In this document: positions 21,118-32,424 of the stretch, one piece after another
Position numbering within the stretch: the stretch's first letter is position 1
How the letters are laid out: every line of letters starts with the position of its first letter
DNA from: Micrasema longulum
Taxonomy: Eukaryota; Arthropoda; Insecta; Trichoptera; Brachycentridae
Direction: 5' to 3'
Length of the DNA stretch: 64,000 nucleotides
Assembly (NCBI GenBank): GCA_022494885.1
Contig: JAGVSM010002363.1
Location: 38,811 to 102,810, forward strand
The notes under the pieces: generated by a model
Told to the model about the DNA's origin: nothing
The model's input: only the letters and a program-made list of their open reading frames with translations
Database searches by the model: none
Program-made: the position numbers and the translations under genes

Positions 21118-21235
21118 AATTGGAAACGACGAACTAGAATCCCAATCGTTCATGCGCTTTGTAGCTGCAAGACATGATGGGGTATTTATTTATTGTAAAA
21201 TGTCTAAGAGGTAATAATAATAATAATAAAGTAAA
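21118..21235 (+). mobile_element. LINE-H-type 3' end with R12 unit
   Basis: Contains one R12 unit (agaatcccaatcgttcatgc and tttgtagctgcaagac), followed by the terminal ttatttattgtaaaatg and a (TAA)n tail. The same combination occurs at 56.09-56.18 kb. Confidence 0.65.
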
Positions 21236-21239
21236 CAAC

Positions 21240-22190
21240 GAAAAACAAGTTTTACTACTGCTACCGTCACACCATTGCATTGTCGCGCAGTGGCAAGCGG
21301 TGATTTATTTTATAGCTAATCTACCAAAAATGATCATTAATTTGTATTAACATATTATGAAAGTAATATAATTATAAATGACAATTCTTTTTCTGTGATT
21401 TTGTGAAAATCAACTTGAACAACAATTAGTATTAATCACGTAATATACGTAGTTTTATTCTACACTATTTTAATACAATAACACTTATACAAAAGTTTAT
21501 TAACAAATACTACAATGATATTCAGCAGTAACTGTCAACACTGAGCACTGGCCGATTCCTTGGCCACTGCGAAGCAAACGCCACATGTCCTATGTGATAC
21601 AGAATATGTTAACGGTATCATATGAAAGAAAAATAGTCATTTGAAAATAATGTGCGAAATACTAGTTTCCAAATAGAGAATCTTCAAATTATATTTGTAA
21701 TCTGCAAGTTTGTTTTAGTACTAAAAAAGCTGACTCAGGTTAAAGATGTAAAATATAGTGTACTTTTTTGTATGGAGTAATAAGCTGGGGTAATCGGTTG
21801 GTTTCATAATTCACTGAGAACGGGCTGTGCGCTGGGCGCAATTTTTTTGACGGTGGTGTTGATTTATAATAAATGAGCAATTATTTTTATTTATTTTCGC
21901 CTAAACATATTTGCTATGAAACATTATCGAAAGTCAAATATTATGGTAAGCTGTGCATACTAGCTTATTTTGACGATTCGCCCCTGTTGTCGCGTAAGGG
22001 TAGGCAGAGAAGAAGGAATTACACATTTCTAGTATCTTTCACATTATTATTGGATGTTAACATAAGTTGTGTCCGTTTTTACGAAACTTAAAAATATACA
22101 CAAAAAGACATATTGGCACATTAAAATATTTTTTTACAAAGAATAAAATTTACAAAAATAAAATATCAAAGAAAACCACTGGTTTCTTCC
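21240..22190. other. no supported feature
   Basis: Unique-looking DNA. Short GC-richer pockets containing gcgcagtggcaagcggtg (about 21282) and cttggccactgcgaagc (about 21560) are roughly reverse-complementary and could be ends of an unknown element. No protein motif was found. Confidence 0.4.
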
Positions 22191-22194
22191 TTCT

Positions 22195-22290
22195 GCAGGG
22201 GAGAAACGAGGAGAAGGGAGGGAGAAGTCTGATACACTGTCAACCGCGCGGCCATGCCCGCTTCGCTTCTCCCGTGCAGCAGTCAGCAAC
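22195..22290. other. GC-rich pocket
   Basis: About 95 bp of purine-rich then CpG-containing sequence (cgaggagaagggagggaga, ccgcgcggccatgcccgctt) in AT-rich surroundings. No frame or family was recognised. Confidence 0.5.
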
Positions 22291-22701
22291 CATTTGTTTT
22301 TTTAAATATTTTATTTTTAAAAATTTTCTTCATTCTAAATATTTTTTCAACATGCTAATATGTCTTCTTTCCCATACTGATCATCGTGGTTTCGGATGTG
22401 ACAGGTTTTAAAGAACAACCTGAATAATACGTAATTCGAAAAAATATTTTTCGCTCGATATTTTTTTTTATTACAAGCCTTCAAAATGGAATGTCAAGTA
22501 GACACAAGTTAGCATTTTCGACACCCTTGTTCGCGTTCAATTCGCGGAATAAAGCTGCCAAAGGTTCCCACGACATTTGCGCAGAATACGGTGATAATGC
22601 TATGAATTATTGGCTAATTTGTTGTAACATAATGAAGGAGAATATATTGTTGACTATTTGTTGTATTTTTGTTGTTGGATGAGGTTGATCTCTTCATTTG
22701 G

Positions 22702-22890
22702 AAAACATAGTGAGTAATAATTTTAAAAATAAACAATTTTTTTTTTGTTTACATGTAGAATAAAAAAAAGTATGCTGCAATGCAAAATAAAAAAAGCAAA
22801 AAAAAGTGAAACTTTGCATAGTAAAAAAAAAATATGGATATAAGAAAAATGATAGAATTAAAAAGCAAATTTAAATAACTTATTACACAT
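22702..22890. repeat. dispersed repeat R10, copy 2
   Basis: Direct-orientation partner of 4113-4290 (gtgaaactttgcatagta, gaattaaaaagcaaattta). Confidence 0.75.
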
Positions 22891-22950
22891 TAACCAACAG
22901 TTATTACCGGGCGTAATAAGTGTAAATTATTATGTACTGGTATTAGTGTA

Positions 22951-23231
22951 AATAAGTATCATCATCATTCTCTTTCCGCACCTAATGGTGCATAGGGCAC
23001 TGCATTCGTACACCAATCGCAGTGTATCCTGATCTTTTTTTTTGTTACATGAAGGTAAGATGTTCAGTCTTACGCTTCAGGTACCAGTCCAGGGACTGTG
23101 AAATATTCTAGTTGTTAAAACACACTTTTAAATAAACATTTCATATCAACCATGTCGGCAATCGAAACCAAGACCTCTTACGGTAGGCAAACGCGCTGAC
23201 CATTACACCACGAGGCCGACTGAATAAGTAT
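22951..23231 (-). mobile_element. SINE S1 with 9-bp target-site duplication
   Basis: A full-length minus-strand copy. An exact aataagtat flanks it at 22951-22959 and 23223-23231. Body boxes are well kept (cctaatggtgcatagggcac, cttcaggtaccagtccaggg). The B-box region reads gtcggcaatcgaaaccaaga, with the A box at gctgaccattacaccacgag. Confidence 0.93.
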
Positions 23232-23239
23232 AAAATATA

Positions 23240-23980
23240 ATATAAAATAAAAAATTTACTTGCCAAGCACATTATTAACGATAACGAAAATAATTCATTT
23301 AATAAAACGCGTTGTTATGAAAACACCTGAATTTATTTTGGAGTATTGCTGTATAGTTTCGGAAAGGATATCTTTTTTTATATACAGATGTAAAATATTA
23401 TTATATATTTACAGAATTAATTAATAGTTCACCCCTCTCAGTACACTTTATTTTATATTTAAAAATGTTTATTTTAAAAATACACCCGTAATAAGAAAGA
23501 TCAGTACTTTGCTATGAAACTGTACTCTTAAATAAATTTAAGTTGTCTCATAATAAAGTGTTTTATTTAATCAATTAATCATATTATTCCAGGATGTAAA
23601 TTTTGATTCAATAAATAATACAACCAAAAGATCCACAGTGAATTTGTAGAACAATTTCACGCCTATAATTTAATAACTTAGAGACAATATCTATTGTGAG
23701 AATTTGAAATCATTTTCATACTACATTTTGTCGTTCGGAATCATTCTTAATGCGTCAGCCTTGCAGTTTATTTTATTTTTTACTATCAATCAGTAAATTC
23801 AAAACCACAAAATTATAGTGGAGCATAATACGATGTTGATTTCGTGCATTATAAAACTTGTTTCCATGAAGGATCTTCGGTTTGAATTCCACTGAATTGC
23901 TGTTACCTTACAAATTCAACTTGTTGGGTTTGATGTTGCTTTAACAGCTTAATTTAGTTGAAATATTAAGTTCCTTACTA
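23240..23980. other. AT-rich stretch without recognisable features
   Basis: No frame, repeat partner or RNA fold was recognised. Confidence 0.5.
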
Positions 23981-24060
23981 TTTATTTATTTATTTAATAC
24001 TTTATATACATTTACAATTTATATACATATTAGGGCGGGCATAACTTTATACAACCCTTT
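23981..24060 (-). mobile_element. LINE-E 3' end
   Basis: Minus-strand terminus with (AAATAAAT)n followed by the box reading gggcgggcataac on the plus strand and ttatatacat repeats, shared with 32.57-32.64 kb. Confidence 0.7.
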
Positions 24061-24304
24061 TGTACGCAGTAACTTGGAGTTTGCATCTGTTGTGTGGAGT
24101 CCACAATACATAACAAACATAGAAAGGATTGAAAATGTTTAACGAAAATTTTTAAATACCTAGATTATAAAAACAAAAAAACGCTATGCACTTACAGCCA
24201 ATCTGCTAAACTAAATGGATTTTTTACCTTTGAAAATAGACGCAATATATTCAATAACGCTATTTATATAAGTTATTAAATAATAAAGTAGACCCTTTAA
24301 CCTA

Positions 24305-24488
24305 TTCTCCAAAATTGATCTTAATATCCCCTTTCGCTTGACAAGAAATAAGTATTTATTCCATCTGCCAGTCTGTAGAACTAACTATGCACAACACTCT
24401 TTCCTCTATCGTTCTTGCTTTAACTACGATGCTTTTTTTTCATCTATTGATATTCTTACCACGCCTCTTAATTTATTTAAAAATAAAT
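24305..24488 (+). pseudogene. LINE-A-like C-terminus, copy 3
   Basis: An in-frame segment reading FSKIDLNIPFRLTRNKYLFH, VCRTNYAQHSFLYR and DILTTPLNLFKNKLGLI. The 'iPfR.tR ... RTNYaxxSflyR ... Ff..lgl' layout matches the end of the LINE-A-like proteins at 7.6, 18.2 and 51.5 kb, though it is clearly divergent. 5'-truncated. Confidence 0.75.
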
Positions 24489-24529
24489 TAGGACTCATTA
24501 TTTCTGATTCCACTTGCTATTTAATGATG

Positions 24530-24625
24530 CTCACACTTATACACACCTGAAAACTTACTCCCACCCAAATACACACATACACACACTCTACACTTACACT
24601 CATATACATACACATAATACACATG
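24530..24625 (+). repeat. CA-rich microsatellite tract
   Basis: Irregular (CA)n/(ACAT)n run such as acacacatacacacac. It directly abuts the SINE that follows. Confidence 0.8.
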
Positions 24626-24872
24626 TCGGCTTCGTGGTGCGAATGGTCAGAGCGAATGCCTACCATGCAAGAGGTCTCGGGTTCGATTCCCGACGGGGTA
24701 GATATGAAGTATTTATTTAAAAAGGGTGTTTTCACACCAGAATATTTCATAGTCCCTAGACTGGTACCTGAAGCGTAAGACTGAGCATCTTACCTTCTTG
24801 TAACAAAAAGAGATACGCTGCGATTGGTGTACCAATGCAGTGCCCTATGCACCATTGGGTGCGGAAAAATAA
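24626..24872 (+). mobile_element. SINE S1, best-preserved plus-strand copy
   Basis: The tRNA-like head gtcggcttcgtggtgcgaa ... gaggtctcgggttcgattcc has intact-looking A- and B-box positions. The body tagtccctagactggtacct, aagcgtaagactgagcatct and cagtgccctatgcaccattg follow. It ends in an A/T-rich aataataatgaatgaataaa tail. Likely transcribed by polymerase III when young. Confidence 0.93.
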
Positions 24873-24959
24873 TAATGAATGAATAAATGAAATACATATA
24901 AACACACCCTTTTTTTGTACCACAATTTAATATGTATGATTTTTATCTAGAAACTTTGC

Positions 24960-25045
24960 TGGTCTCTCATTAAATCTGATTTTTTAAATATTATTATATC
25001 ATTGTCGACTGTTTGTTTCTGTAAAATAAATAATTATTGCCCTCA
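24960..25045 (+). mobile_element. R7 tail, copy 2
   Basis: Shares ttattatatcattgt and gtttgtttctgtaaaataaa with 14.5 kb. Confidence 0.55.
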
Positions 25046-25059
25046 TTATTGCCTTAAGG

Positions 25060-25720
25060 CCTTAATTTTATTTTTTTCTTAATTTTCTCAAACCGTTCAG
25101 TTTGAGAAAATTACAAGTGCATGGACACATTGAATCTTACAATTTTATACATAATTTAAACCAAAGATTAGGAAATAAAAAAAATGAAATAATAACACTT
25201 TACTATGAAGAGAGGAGAAGGGATGGAAGGAGGATAAATGAACAACTTAAATATTTAAATCTTGACTTAAATGTAAATAAAGAAGGGGCGTCTGTAACAT
25301 TATTGGGTAGATTATTCCAGAATCGAGCAGCTACTACTGTGAAAGAGGAGGCAAGAAAATTAGAGCGATGAAAGGGCTATTAAAAGGGTTCTCTCGATAC
25401 TAGAACGAAGAGATAATCAGTGTTGTGATAGAGGTTGGAAGAGCTCTCTCAGATAAACGGGCAAAGTGGGATTATTTAAAAAATTGTGAAGAAGTCATAG
25501 AATGTGAATGTTTCGTTATGTCGAAATGAGATATTTAGTTATGTCGTCGAATTTGCGAAGATCAAAGATATAGCGAATACAAACATTCTGCAATCGTTCT
25601 AACTTATCAAGTAAAAATTAGAAATTAAATTTAGAGATAGCATCTGGATAACATACACCCCCATAGTCAAGGAGTAGAAGAAGTAAGCTCTGGACTACTT
25701 ACATATAGTAAAGAGTATTT
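25060..25720 (-). pseudogene. LINE-E reverse-transcriptase C-terminus, frameshifted
   Basis: The minus strand gives LLDYGGVCYPDAISKFNF, then LLDKLERLQNVCIRYIFDLR. After a shift it gives FLASSFTVVAARFWNNLPNN with LFTFKSRFKYLSCSFIL and a stop. 'LDYgDvcy ... LDKLeRLQNlCIRfIFgLRk' and 'SFtVqAaRlWNsLP' are consecutive parts of the ORF2 C-terminal region in several insect LINEs. At least one in-frame stop and one frameshift separate them. The tail continues to about 25.06 kb. Confidence 0.88.
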
Positions 25721-25894
25721 AATTACATATAATAAATAGTATGTAAAAAGCCAATAAAAATGGTTTTGTACTTTTTTCCCACCGGGAAAAGTGCATTGCA
25801 ATTGATAATACGAAAAAGGATCTAAAAATCGACATAATTAAATACATCAATATATTATACATTATACATACTCGTAAATTGTGATCTTAAAAAT

Positions 25895-26275
25895 AAGAAA
25901 GTGTTTTTGTCTGTTTGTTTGGGTTTCATTTACATTGCGTCGCAACGGAGCAACCGATCGACGTATTTTTTTGCAAAAGGATAGCCGAAAGTCTTAAAAG
26001 TGTCATATGCTACTTTTTATATCGAAAAAAATATTTCTCCGCTCGGAAAAATAAATTAATATTTAAACAGAATAACGATGCTACGTCGCCAAAGACTAAC
26101 GACGGATCGTAGTATTTTTGCATAGAGATAGTTGGAGGACCGGCTGTTAAAACAGGCTACTTTTGATCACAAGAAATATATATAGTTTCGTGGGAAGAAT
26201 TCTTATTGTAAAACGATAAAACGAATTTATCCCTAATACCGCGCGAGCGAAGCCGCTAAAAATTTAAACCTTTTT
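25895..26275 (+). mobile_element. insect-type dispersed non-autonomous element
   Basis: Shows, in order, tctgtttgtttgggtttca, cggagcaaccgatcgacgt, gcatagagatagttggagga, aggctacttttgatc and a terminal ccgcgcgagcgaagccgc. I recognise this order from repeats common in insect genomes. An internal partial duplication (ttttttgcaaaaggatagcc ... tgcatagagatagttgga) suggests two overlapping copies. It has no protein frame. Confidence 0.7.
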
Positions 26276-26867
26276 ATAAATTTTATTCTGCTAATAAGAA
26301 TTACAAATCTGAATTATTTTGACCATCAGTAAGTTTAAACCTTTAGGAACAGCAACTTTAACGTATTATGTACATCCATATAACACAACCTTTTCTTAGG
26401 AAATAATGAAACTGGTTTGATTCCTCGCCGTTTCCACGGCTTATCGCCTCAGTGCTTCACACGTGCGCTGTATTGAGACATTATGAATCTCCGAAGATCG
26501 TTAGATTCTGAGGATATTTCGCCGACAAAGACCAGAATCCTGCCATTAACACGCACAATATTTTCACGTTTTACCCCGAGGCATAAAACTCAGAGACGGA
26601 GATATGTTCTTTGTATCGAAGAATTTTACTTTCTTCCAGAAAAAATGTGCTTTCGCAATGCGAAGTATTTTAATAATTGTATTGTTCATATAGTTTAGGA
26701 AAAACGTTCCTAACATTAGACCACGAGGTGGATAGAATAAATCAGTATTCCTTCCAAAAATACCCATAAGTAAAACATATTGAACGAAAACCATAATTCT
26801 AAGGGCTGAAATAGAATTTAAGAATTTTTGAGTTAAACTTGGAAAAAAATTGCAATGCTTCCATTAT

Positions 26868-26975
26868 CTATTTTGTTGTATCCCTACTTAATACAGAGCT
26901 CTTGTCCTTATAGAGTTAGGGATACTATATTATTTTTTTGTAAAATGTGTCTTTTTATAAATAAAAATAATACAT
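26868..26975 (+). mobile_element. LINE-D 3' end
   Basis: attttgttgtatccctactt ... cttatagagttagggatact ... tttgtaaaatgtgtcttttt, then A/T-rich tail. Matches 41.39-41.49 kb in the same orientation and 5.29-5.44 kb reversed. Confidence 0.7.
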
Positions 26976-26979
26976 ATTT

Positions 26980-27460
26980 TTTGTAAGTAGGTAGGTACTA
27001 TGAAGAAATGTTTTTATAAATAAACAGCATTTACATTATGCAAGGGAGTGTAAATACAAACGATTTTTTATGGAATGTATAAATTAATAATTTATAAAAA
27101 TTATCTTTTAACAGATTCAAAAATATATTTTGGTGATATTCAAGAAAAATAATGGTATTAAAGTAAATTTTATTTATTTAAAGTTTTAAAAAAATATTAA
27201 AGTAAATTATATAAGATATTCTTATGCTAAAATAATTTACATTAATAGTATTATTTAAGATTTTTATATGTTTAAATAAAACAAGAATTTTACCCGTATT
27301 AAAAAAAACAAGTAAATGTTTCAGCAACATGATATAATTCTTTATAAATTAGTTTAAATTATGAATGAATTAAGTTGTCTGTAGCGAGGCTTTTTACCAA
27401 AACATGATAATATCGGAGCGAATTAAGTACCTACTTAACTTTTTTACTTTGGAAATTATT
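26980..27460. other. AT-rich stretch without recognisable features
   Basis: Almost pure AT-rich DNA; no feature is supported. Confidence 0.5.
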
Positions 27461-27473
27461 TCTACTACTACCA

Positions 27474-27830
27474 TCACGCCATTTCTCCATAGGGGTAGGC
27501 AGATAGAATGAACCGCCAGACACGTCTATTGTGGCATATATTCCTAGCTTCTTCCACATTCATACATCTTGTCATACATGCCCTTCGGTTCTGTCTGCTT
27601 TTGACATGACCAGACTTAAGATTTTGGTTTATCTGATCATGCCACGTCTTCCTCAGTCGTCCTTGTCCCACGTTACCATTCATTCTCGCTATATACACCT
27701 GTTTTACCATTATTTCGTCATCCATTCGTTCTACGTGACCAAACCATCTCAGAGACCTTTTCCTAATCTTATCAATTGTACTTGAATCAGATTTATACTC
27801 TAGCCTAATTTCATCATTCGTAACCCTGTC
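27474..27830 (-). pseudogene. LINE-J ORF2 C-terminus, longest copy
   Basis: The minus frame is open from a TAG stop near 27.83 kb through RVTNDEIRLEYKSDSSTIDK, RSLRWFGHVERMDDEIMVK, RLRKTWHDQINQNLKSGHVK, NRRACMTRCMNVEEARNICH and RRVWRFILSAYP. 'lRWFGHveRM ... GRPrktW.Dqi ... A..R..W...v.AyP' is the classic tail of RTE/Jockey-like arthropod endonuclease-reverse transcriptases. No catalytic domain remains. Relatives lie at 1.2, 44.7, 47.7 and 54.4 kb. Confidence 0.92.
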
Positions 27831-27865
27831 CTACATTGATTTCCCACACATTCGTTTAGACGATA

Positions 27866-27894
27866 GTCTATCGTCGACCGCCTCGACGATAGAC
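27866..27894. repeat. 12-bp palindrome within LINE-J flank
   Basis: gtctatcgtcga (27866-27877) pairs exactly with tcgacgatagac (27883-27894) across ccgcc, and gacgatag units repeat on both sides. The related LINE-J sequence at 1.43-1.48 kb has ordinary sequence here, so this is a local palindromic expansion. Confidence 0.85.
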
Positions 27895-27999
27895 GATAGA
27901 CGGTCTCTTAGGAGATTTCATTACATTTCAACCGCGTTTACTCGGCTTTCATCCTTCCTCTACAAATGCATTCTAGAGACTATTTGTTGCAAATCATCC

Positions 28000-29230
28000 T
28001 CGCTGCTTGCTAACAGGACTGCTAAAAATAATAAAAAATATGCAACAAATACTGAATGTTATTTTTAATTTATGTATAAAATATTTAAGAAATGAAATAG
28101 CCGTTTAACATCACAGAAAATTATAATTTTTACATTTTTCATATAAAAAAAAAAATACAACAAATATCCGATAGAAATCTTGTTGAATTTAATTTAATGA
28201 TATTTTTCTAATGAAAAATTCAGCACATTAAAATAAGAGGAATAAGAATTAAACATAATTTTAAAAGACTATGAATGTATAGAGCACTTAAATGGAATCA
28301 TTAGTATTTTACTATCTGCTAAAGTGAATTTTGAGTTATTTACTATTTCTAATTGTATGATATTAATTATGAGTAAAAGTAAAATTATGAATTATCCATA
28401 AAATTTTAAAAAGTAGTTGCATTTTTGTATGTCTACTCGTACAATGTAAATAATACGCAAAATAGTTTTCTGTTTGTTCCTTTCATTTTGCTTGCGTAAT
28501 TTGTTTGAACTATTGCCTACAAATAAAAGGGTTAAAATTTCTACAAATCAGTTATTCGTATTGTAGTAATAGAGTTATTACTTCCTTATTACGATACCGG
28601 TATATTTGTGCTGGTAGACATATAATAATTATTTCGTCATTTCTAAACGAGTTTTGGTTCTAGGAAAGCAAATCCTATAGTCGCTTATTACTCCCCGCCA
28701 CTTGTGGCAGAACAGGCTCCGTAATAGAGACATTAACTCGTATTATAATACTGTCCCGGTCAGTTGCCTACCCTGGACTCTGGCTGATGAACAGGCGAAC
28801 AAGCGTAGGGAAGCAAACGAAAGAACCTCTTTTGTGATGGTAATGTGGAAAAAATATTTGTTAAATGCGTTTTTTATTAAATGCAAATTTGAACTTCATA
28901 ATCTTTAAAAATAAATCTGGGTCTTGGGTCTTAAGGGCCGATGTCAGATTTTTTTTTTGCCAACATTTTGACAAGAAGTGCTCAGCGGCAATATTATTAA
29001 TAAAATGGTATATTAATATTTTTTAACTTCATCATAGATATTCTTTTGAATTTGTTAATGATAACATGATACAATGCTTAACATAATATTTGTTTCAATA
29101 AAATTTCGATTAACGATATTGGTCCTTTTAAATCCAAGCAACAGAAATAAAACTGGCTTTTCACATCAACAGATTTGATCGATTCTTTTATATGTTAATT
29201 TCCTTCTCAAAAATGTTCTCTTAGAGGTTA
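28000..29230. other. AT-rich stretch; minor GC pocket
   Basis: No frame is supported. A GC-richer patch at 28690-28800 (cccgccacttgtggcagaac; cccggtcagttgcctacc) resembles no repeat seen elsewhere in the window. Confidence 0.45.
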
Positions 29231-29235
29231 TAATA

Positions 29236-29326
29236 ATAATAATATTTGGCTGATTTATATAGCGCCATTTTTGTGAAAAATCACTTCAAGGGAGCTTTAC
29301 AATTATATACGTAAACTAAGCTAAAG
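29236..29326 (-). mobile_element. LINE-H 3' end with (TAA)n tail
   Basis: On the minus strand the tail reads agcgccattt-type hairpin sequence, then tatataaatcagccaaata and (TTA)n. On the plus strand this is ataataataatatttggctg and gatttatatagcgccatttt. This kind of hairpin plus trinucleotide tail is usual for the CR1/L2/Daphne group of LINEs. Confidence 0.85.
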
Positions 29327-29760
29327 TTACATGTTATATTTACTGATTTTAAATTGAGAGTGAGATAAACGAAAAAAGTTATATTTTAGTTGAGCTCTGA
29401 AATAATTAGGACTGACAATGATTCGCGAGTGTGAAGGCAATTGGTTCCAGGCAGACGAGCCGGCAACGGCAAAAGCACGATTTCCAAATCTAGTATTTGG
29501 GCAGCGCCGGATTTCGACAAGTTCTCCTCTGCCTGAACCAAATGCTGACCCAGGAGTAGATTTTTTTGACATGTATTTTCGCTAATACAGATAACAGATC
29601 ATGGAACCATTTTATGAAGGTATTCGAAAAATGTCCAGCAAAACTTGTATTCTCTCTGGAATTTTTGACCAGTGCAAATCTCGACGATGTTGTAAGATGT
29701 GAAAATATTTTTTTACTACCGTAATAAGCCTTGCTGCTGCATTAAAAACAAGTTAATGTT
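29327..29760 (-). pseudogene. LINE-H (CR1/L2-like) ORF2 C-terminus, copy 1
   Basis: The minus frame reads LHWSKIPERIQVLLDIFRI, a stop, then GRGELVEIRRCPNTRFGNRA, FGNRAFAVAGSSAWNQLP and NYFRAQLKYNFFRL. 'LHWlxiPeRIqyKl ... RFGxRaFaVAGPxxWNxLP' is diagnostic of CR1/L2/Rex-type LINEs. It lacks the catalytic core and carries at least one stop. It is uninterrupted across the position where the copy at 61.7-63.2 kb carries an insertion. Confidence 0.92.
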
Positions 29761-30071
29761 TTGTAATTTGAAAAATTAAGTTAAGACCTAGGTTTAATTA
29801 TTTAGTTTAATTGTAAGGATATTTATGTTGTATTTAAAAAAATAAAAAAATACGTCTAAATTTCTATCGTAAACATTGTCTTCATTAAGAAATTATTCTT
29901 CTCAACATAATTATATATTACAAAATCATCCATCTGTCTCATATAATTCACCTAATACCAATTAAAGTATTTTTCTAAACAAAATGTAATTCGCGCAATA
30001 GTAAATAAATGAACTAACCGAAAATTATATTTTTCTAGTTTGTTAAGTAGTAGCTTACATGTTACACAAAA

Positions 30072-30368
30072 TTAAACGTAATTTGGTAAAGAAAAATCAA
30101 AGAGCTGACGAATTTTCGGAATAAATATGAGCGTTTTGAGATAAGCAGAATGGTTAACGTTAAAAAACACAAACATTACGCCCTTTCCTCGTGGGCAGAG
30201 AAGATAAAATGCCACTACAAGCTGACAATGGAAAACGAAACGTATAAACTCGTTTCCGAGCCGGTGTAGTCTGACGATTGAAGATTTTATAAAATAATTA
30301 TGTCTACCGACGACACAACAGTACAAAATTCGCGTTAAATCGGGAGCGTCTAGTGTGCCATTCGCCAT
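30072..30368 (-). CDS. unrecognised 98-codon frame
   Basis: Starts with ATG (MANGTLDAPDLTRILYCC) and has a moderate-GC N-terminal half, then an AT-rich hydrophobic half (VVAFYLLCPRGKGVMFVFF) that could span a membrane. No family was recognised. The 5' half resembles ends of insect DNA elements in composition, so it may be non-coding repeat. Only weak support as a gene. Confidence 0.2.
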   Translation of the reverse strand: MANGTLDAPDLTRILYCCVVGRHNYFIKSSIVRLHRLGNEFIRFVFHCQLVVAFYLLCPRGKGVMFVFFNVNHSAYLKTLIFIPKIRQLFDFSLPNYV

Positions 30369-30374
30369 TTTATA

Positions 30375-31430
30375 AAAAAAATGTACTATAAAGAATTCTT
30401 CGCTTAGAAAAAATTCTCGCTACGATAATTGTCATTCTAAAATGACAATTAATAGTCAATCGACTTAGTAGGAAAATTAAGCTTAAAGTTGAGGAATCTA
30501 AGAAATTTATATTGATCTTTCTTTTTATTGGCGTATTAAAAAAAAAACAATTTCAATCTCATAAATGCCCTCGATAACTTCCTAGAGGGTAAAATCCAGT
30601 ACTTGCCTACAAAAAAATGTTATTATTCCGAAGGACCTGTGTTACGAACAGCAATAAAGTAAAAGATGCTTGGCGTCACAGTGGCGTGGATGGAGATGAT
30701 TGCGGTTCGTGATTGGAGGCTACGGAATACGAATATAACGAAATGTACAACGACTCGTATGAATGTTATAACTAAGTTTTTTTAATAGAATAATGCATAA
30801 GGTAGGATTTAAAAGACGTCTGAATTATCGTCTAAAACGGCCATAAAATAAGTTTAAAAAAAAACATTTTTCAAAGTAGAGGAGATGAACCGAATGTGGA
30901 ATGGCTCAGGGAAAAATTTCTTATTGATTTTGATTAAATCGTTTATTGAGGTATCACATATTGAAATTTTCGAAAACATAGTTATGGCAAATAAATTGTT
31001 ATGGTAATTTGTTGAAAAAAATACAAACGTCATCATTTTAGAGTAAATCAATAGGAAAACCGTATTTTTTAAAAAGTGCTCCAAATATGAGATACTCGGA
31101 TATTTCAATTTTGCATCGTAACATATAAAATTAATATTATTGCCCCAAGAACAGTCGATATAACACCAATGATGGCAGAGTTAGAACTAGATTCTGCTTG
31201 CCTTTGATTTTGTACCTTTTTTTAAATGTCCATTTTCTTTTGCAAACTTGCCGATTCTGTTTTCAAAGTTAATAAATTTGGTTCTTCTATAATTCTTCAT
31301 TGAAAAATATTCCTAATTTGAGACCGGATTTCATATTACGAACAAGATCTGTATAAAAAAAAATTTTCACAGAAAAAAATCTACTTGAATTTAACTTTAA
31401 CATCATGAAAATATAAAATTCAGACTATAA
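30375..31430. other. no supported feature
   Basis: Mixed AT-rich DNA. A short ttgtcattctaaaatgacaa palindrome lies at about 30429-30448. No coding or repeat partner was seen. Confidence 0.45.
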
Positions 31431-31835
31431 TATTGTCAACAATGTTTTGACTATGTCCAAATGTTTGCAGATAGAATGGATTTTTTTTGAAAATTTGACA
31501 TAATTAGACATTTAGGCATACTCAAAACATTGTTGAATCAACTAACTGGTAAAAGAAGAAGTATAAAAATTAGAAAATTGTTTTCAGGCGTTGCCTAGAA
31601 GGTGAATTGGTTTAGCCGGATGAATCTCATCCACATGATAAATGTTTCAGCTCTTTTACCAGTCAATGACAGGTCATAAGCCCTGTAAATGCCTAGACTT
31701 CCATATTCCCTTCTCAAATTTTTTCCCCTCTCTGTTAAAATAAATTTAAATATGAACAACTCCCTAAGGAGGAAATCCAGCCAGTCTACAAGCATTTGGA
31801 CATAATCAAACGTTGTTGCAGAATATTTCAAGCAT
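31430..31835 (+). repeat. dispersed repeat R4, long copy
   Basis: Contains, in order, a terminal arm (caacaatgttttgactatgt), an inverted arm (catactcaaaacattgttga), the body (ggcgttgcctagaaggtgaa, cagccggatgaatctca-like), gcctagacttccatattccc and a further arm (ccagccagtctacaagcatt). It matches 56.2-56.7 and 59.1-59.5 kb. Minus-strand frames through it share REYGSLGIYRAYDLSL but have no known domain. Confidence 0.85.
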
Positions 31836-31990
31836 CTGTTACATAAGGGTAAGGTGATGAGTCCTACTGGAATATTAATTTGTAGAACCATCTTTGAAAT
31901 TAGTATTTTATGTCCACCCTTCCAGGAATCGAATCCAGGACTTCAAGAATGGCAGGCAAAGACGTTATTACAATACGAGGCGGACATACC
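31836..31990 (-). mobile_element. SINE S1, internally deleted
   Basis: A tail-side box (gggtaaggtgatgagtccta) is joined to a head with the B box ccaggaatcgaatccaggac and gacgttattacaatacgagg. The middle of the body is missing. Confidence 0.75.
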
Positions 31991-32078
31991 TCTAATCGAT
32001 TTCTTTTCACAGGATTTTTATTTAATTTATTGTATAAATAAAAGACGAGTGATACTTTGATCCACGGATTTGGAATAT

Positions 32079-32120
32079 CCAGTAACCGTTTCATCGCTTT
32101 CGCGACATCTTCGAGACTGG
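32079..32120 (-). ncRNA. hammerhead-like motif (F1, left arm)
   Basis: Same boxes as 5577-5619, with stem I CCAGT/ACTGG intact but one G lost from the CCGG stem III (GAAACGGUU). It is probably inactive. Confidence 0.5.
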
Positions 32121-32381
32121 TATCTTTATTAAGGAGTTCAATGTATTTATACAAAACAGAGGTAAGGATAGATAATTCAAAATCATATGAAAGTAAATAA
32201 AATAAAGTTATTTTTATCTTAAGGATCATTATCGATTTTTTTTCGGGTTAAGCTATTTTAATGAATTTCAGTATTTTATTTTTTGTGTCCCATCCTTTAT
32301 TTAATTTACTTTCATATGATTTTGAATTATCTATTCTTACCACTGTTTTGTATAAATACATTGAACTCCTCAATAAAGATA

Positions 32382-32424
32382 CCAGTCTCGAAGATGTCGC
32401 GAAAGCGATGAAACCGGTCACTAG
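32382..32424 (+). ncRNA. hammerhead-like motif (F1, right arm)
   Basis: CCAGT (32382-32386), CTCGAAGA (32387-32394), stem II TCGC/GCGA around a GAAA tetraloop, U, GAAA (32410-32413), C-cg-G, then GUC with predicted cleavage after 32419. Stem I closes with three of five pairs because ACTGG has become ACTAG. Confidence 0.55.

Noticed and set aside
22491..22682. 63-codon frame MSSRHKLAFSTPLFAFNS
   Set aside because: Begins with ATG and has better composition than most, but no motif or repeat partner supports it.
31595..31891. A conserved protein, because REYGSLGIYRAYDLSL appears in minus frames at 31.7 and 56.6 kb
   Set aside because: The shared peptide is only the translation of the R4 repeat; other R4 copies have stops there and no domain is visible.
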